From the NCBI GenBank assembly GCA_046706345.1, contig JBJKPL010000236.1:1-5735 (forward strand): 5,735 nt of DNA, read 5' to 3'. The position numbers and the translations under genes were made by a program. This DNA comes from Sulfidibacterium sp046706345 (lineage in GTDB: Bacteria; Bacteroidota; Bacteroidia; Bacteroidales; F082). Of this stretch, positions 4,657 to 5,735 are shown in pieces; positions within the stretch are counted from its first letter, which is position 1; every line of letters starts with the position of its first letter. The notes beneath the pieces are model-generated. The model was not told the DNA's origin. It saw only the letters and a program-made list of their open reading frames with translations, and did no database searches.

Positions 4657-5379
4657 ATGAAACGTAACCTGACAAAAACATGGGACATTCCGCAACAGCA
4701 GGTTTGTGTCACTTCTGATGCACTGTATGCCGAACTGGGGAAAGGCACGAATCCCGACCTGGAAGTCATGATGGATCTCTATGTGAAAGATGTGTTGCTC
4801 CACGGACCGGAGTTACTGGAAACCCGGGTGGGATATCTGATCACCGATGCGGTGGAATTTAACGACAGTCGTTATGAGATCAAGGTGGGACAGGCTGTTT
4901 TTCATACCCGGAAGATCATTTTCGAGGAATTGCGACAAAGTGAACAACTGGCCGTGGTGGTGGGAACCGTCGGCGACCGGTTGTATGAAAAATCGCGCGA
5001 CATGATGCATTCCGGACAGATATTGAGCGGCTACGTCTATGATCTTTACGGGAGCCTGGCCGTAGAGGCCGCCATGGATCAGATCCACAGCCAGCTGCAA
5101 CAAGAAATGAAACGGCGGCACCTGGGGGTCTCGAACCGTTACAGTCCGGGCTATTGCGGGTGGAATGTCGCAGAGCAGCAGCAACTTTTCAGCCTGTTGC
5201 CGGAGCATTTCTGCGGGATCACCCTCTCCGACAGCTGCCTGATGCAACCGGTGAAATCCGTCAGCGGCATCATCGGCATCGGCCGGAACATCGAGTTCAA
5301 AGGCTATTCCTGTGATATTTGCGATGCCTCCAACTGCCTTTACCGGAATCTTCGAAAAGTCCAAGATCCACAAAACTGA
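4657..5379 (+). CDS. Stand-alone B12-dependent methionine synthase activation-domain protein
   Basis: Predicted 240-aa protein homologous to the C-terminal activation domain of MetH (Met_synt_B12 family). That domain binds SAM and reductively remethylates cobalamin that has drifted to the inactive Co(II) state. The diagnostic SAM-binding stretch is R161-YSPGY-CGW169. The downstream GITLSDSCLMQPVKSVSGIIGIG (187-209) matches the family's later core. The C-terminus carries C219-x2-C222-x4-C227 followed by LYR, found in stand-alone forms rather than in MetH itself, as far as I recall. The ATG at 4657 follows the tract aaacaaaaacccaacaaa and gives a normal N-terminus. A longer in-frame reading from 4501 adds 52 residues without recognisable features and runs through the structured leader. 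Five bases separate it from the next gene, indicating an operon. It probably reactivates a corrinoid protein, or a core MetH lacking this domain. Confidence 0.88.
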   Translation: MKRNLTKTWDIPQQQVCVTSDALYAELGKGTNPDLEVMMDLYVKDVLLHGPELLETRVGYLITDAVEFNDSRYEIKVGQAVFHTRKIIFEELRQSEQLAVVVGTVGDRLYEKSRDMMHSGQILSGYVYDLYGSLAVEAAMDQIHSQLQQEMKRRHLGVSNRYSPGYCGWNVAEQQQLFSLLPEHFCGITLSDSCLMQPVKSVSGIIGIGRNIEFKGYSCDICDASNCLYRNLRKVQDPQN

Positions 5380-5384
5380 TCCTC

Positions 5385-5735
5385 ATGAATAAAAAACAAC
5401 GATTCACCGCATTACTGGAAGGAAAAAACAGCGAAACGGTACTGTTCAAGCCGATCCTGATGCACTTTGCCGCCCGTTTTCACGGGAAAACTTACGGCGA
5501 GCTGGCTTCCGATCACAAAGTCCTGGTCGAGTCGAACCTCCATTGCCTGGAACATTTCGACCTGGACGGGGTGAGCCTGATCAGTGATCCTTACCGCGAG
5601 ACGGCGGCCTTTGGAGCGCATATCAAATACGTTCCCGAAGGGGTGCCCATTTGTTTGGATAAGATCGTGAAAACCGCCGAAGACATCCAACGCTTGAAGA
5701 ATCCGGACCTGTATAAAAGCGAGCGTACGCTGGAC
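5385..5735 (+). CDS. Uroporphyrinogen decarboxylase-superfamily methyltransferase, N-terminal part
   Basis: The frame is open from the ATG at 5385 to the window edge (117 residues, no stop), so the gene is incomplete. The N-terminus MNKKQRFTALLEGK, then FKPILMHFAARFHGKTYGELASD (21-43) and DGVSLISDPYRETAAFGAHI (61-80) match the URO-D superfamily. It belongs with the corrinoid-methyltransferase branch (MtaA/MtbA-like) rather than haem-pathway HemE, because the early RQAGR motif of HemE is absent. The Zn-binding Cys/His residues expected in methylcobamide methyltransferases lie beyond this fragment and cannot be checked. The full length is usually about 330-370 residues. It begins 5 bases after the activation-domain gene, so co-transcription is likely. 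It probably moves methyl groups between a corrinoid protein and a thiol or other acceptor; the substrate is unknown. Confidence 0.85.
   Translation, partial: MNKKQRFTALLEGKNSETVLFKPILMHFAARFHGKTYGELASDHKVLVESNLHCLEHFDLDGVSLISDPYRETAAFGAHIKYVPEGVPICLDKIVKTAEDIQRLKNPDLYKSERTLD

Overview
The window looks like Bacteroidota DNA, inferred from sequence style rather than from any marker gene. Genes lack Shine-Dalgarno sites and start after A-rich tracts (for example aaacaaaaacaac before the ATG at 1918). Several upstream regions carry matches or near-matches to the Bacteroidota -7 promoter box TAnnTTTG. A DUF4382 lipoprotein and many short palindromic intergenic repeats fit too. A cobalamin-dependent methyl-transfer locus at the right edge suggests a corrinoid-using, possibly anaerobic lineage; I cannot name a genus.

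Layout. 1-763 has no convincing gene. It holds four short palindromes (23-205), then a 420-bp array of twenty consecutive 21-bp units (264-683) with no insertion or deletion, then an intrinsic terminator (709-740) for the leftward DUF4382 lipoprotein gene (764-1543). 1544-1917 is a divergent intergenic region. Next come two rightward genes, a SAM-dependent methyltransferase (1918-2571) and a benzil/sepiapterin-reductase-like SDR (2695-3432). Each is preceded by a copy of the same 35-bp promoter-like element. Between them lies the second copy of a 50-bp palindromic repeat also present at 94-143. A leftward AraC-family regulator (3462-4331) converges on the SDR and is divergent from a rightward operon.

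The operon begins after a 325-bp regulatory region (4332-4656). That region has a 10-bp direct repeat at 20-bp spacing overlapping a perfect TAnnTTTG box, followed by a transcribed leader with several consecutive stem-loops. Its first gene (4657-5379) is a stand-alone version of the activation domain of B12-dependent methionine synthase. Five bases later starts a uroporphyrinogen-decarboxylase-superfamily methyltransferase (5385 to the window edge, incomplete).

How the genes may work together (inference). The last two genes look like the reactivase and a methyltransferase of a corrinoid methyl-transfer pathway, and the AraC protein is a plausible ligand-responsive regulator of them. The methyltransferase and SDR share a promoter element and may be co-expressed, but their substrates cannot be read from sequence. 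The two most unusual items are the in-phase 21-bp array, whose minus strand reads as a charged heptad-repeat frame without a usable start codon, and the structured leader before the corrinoid operon.
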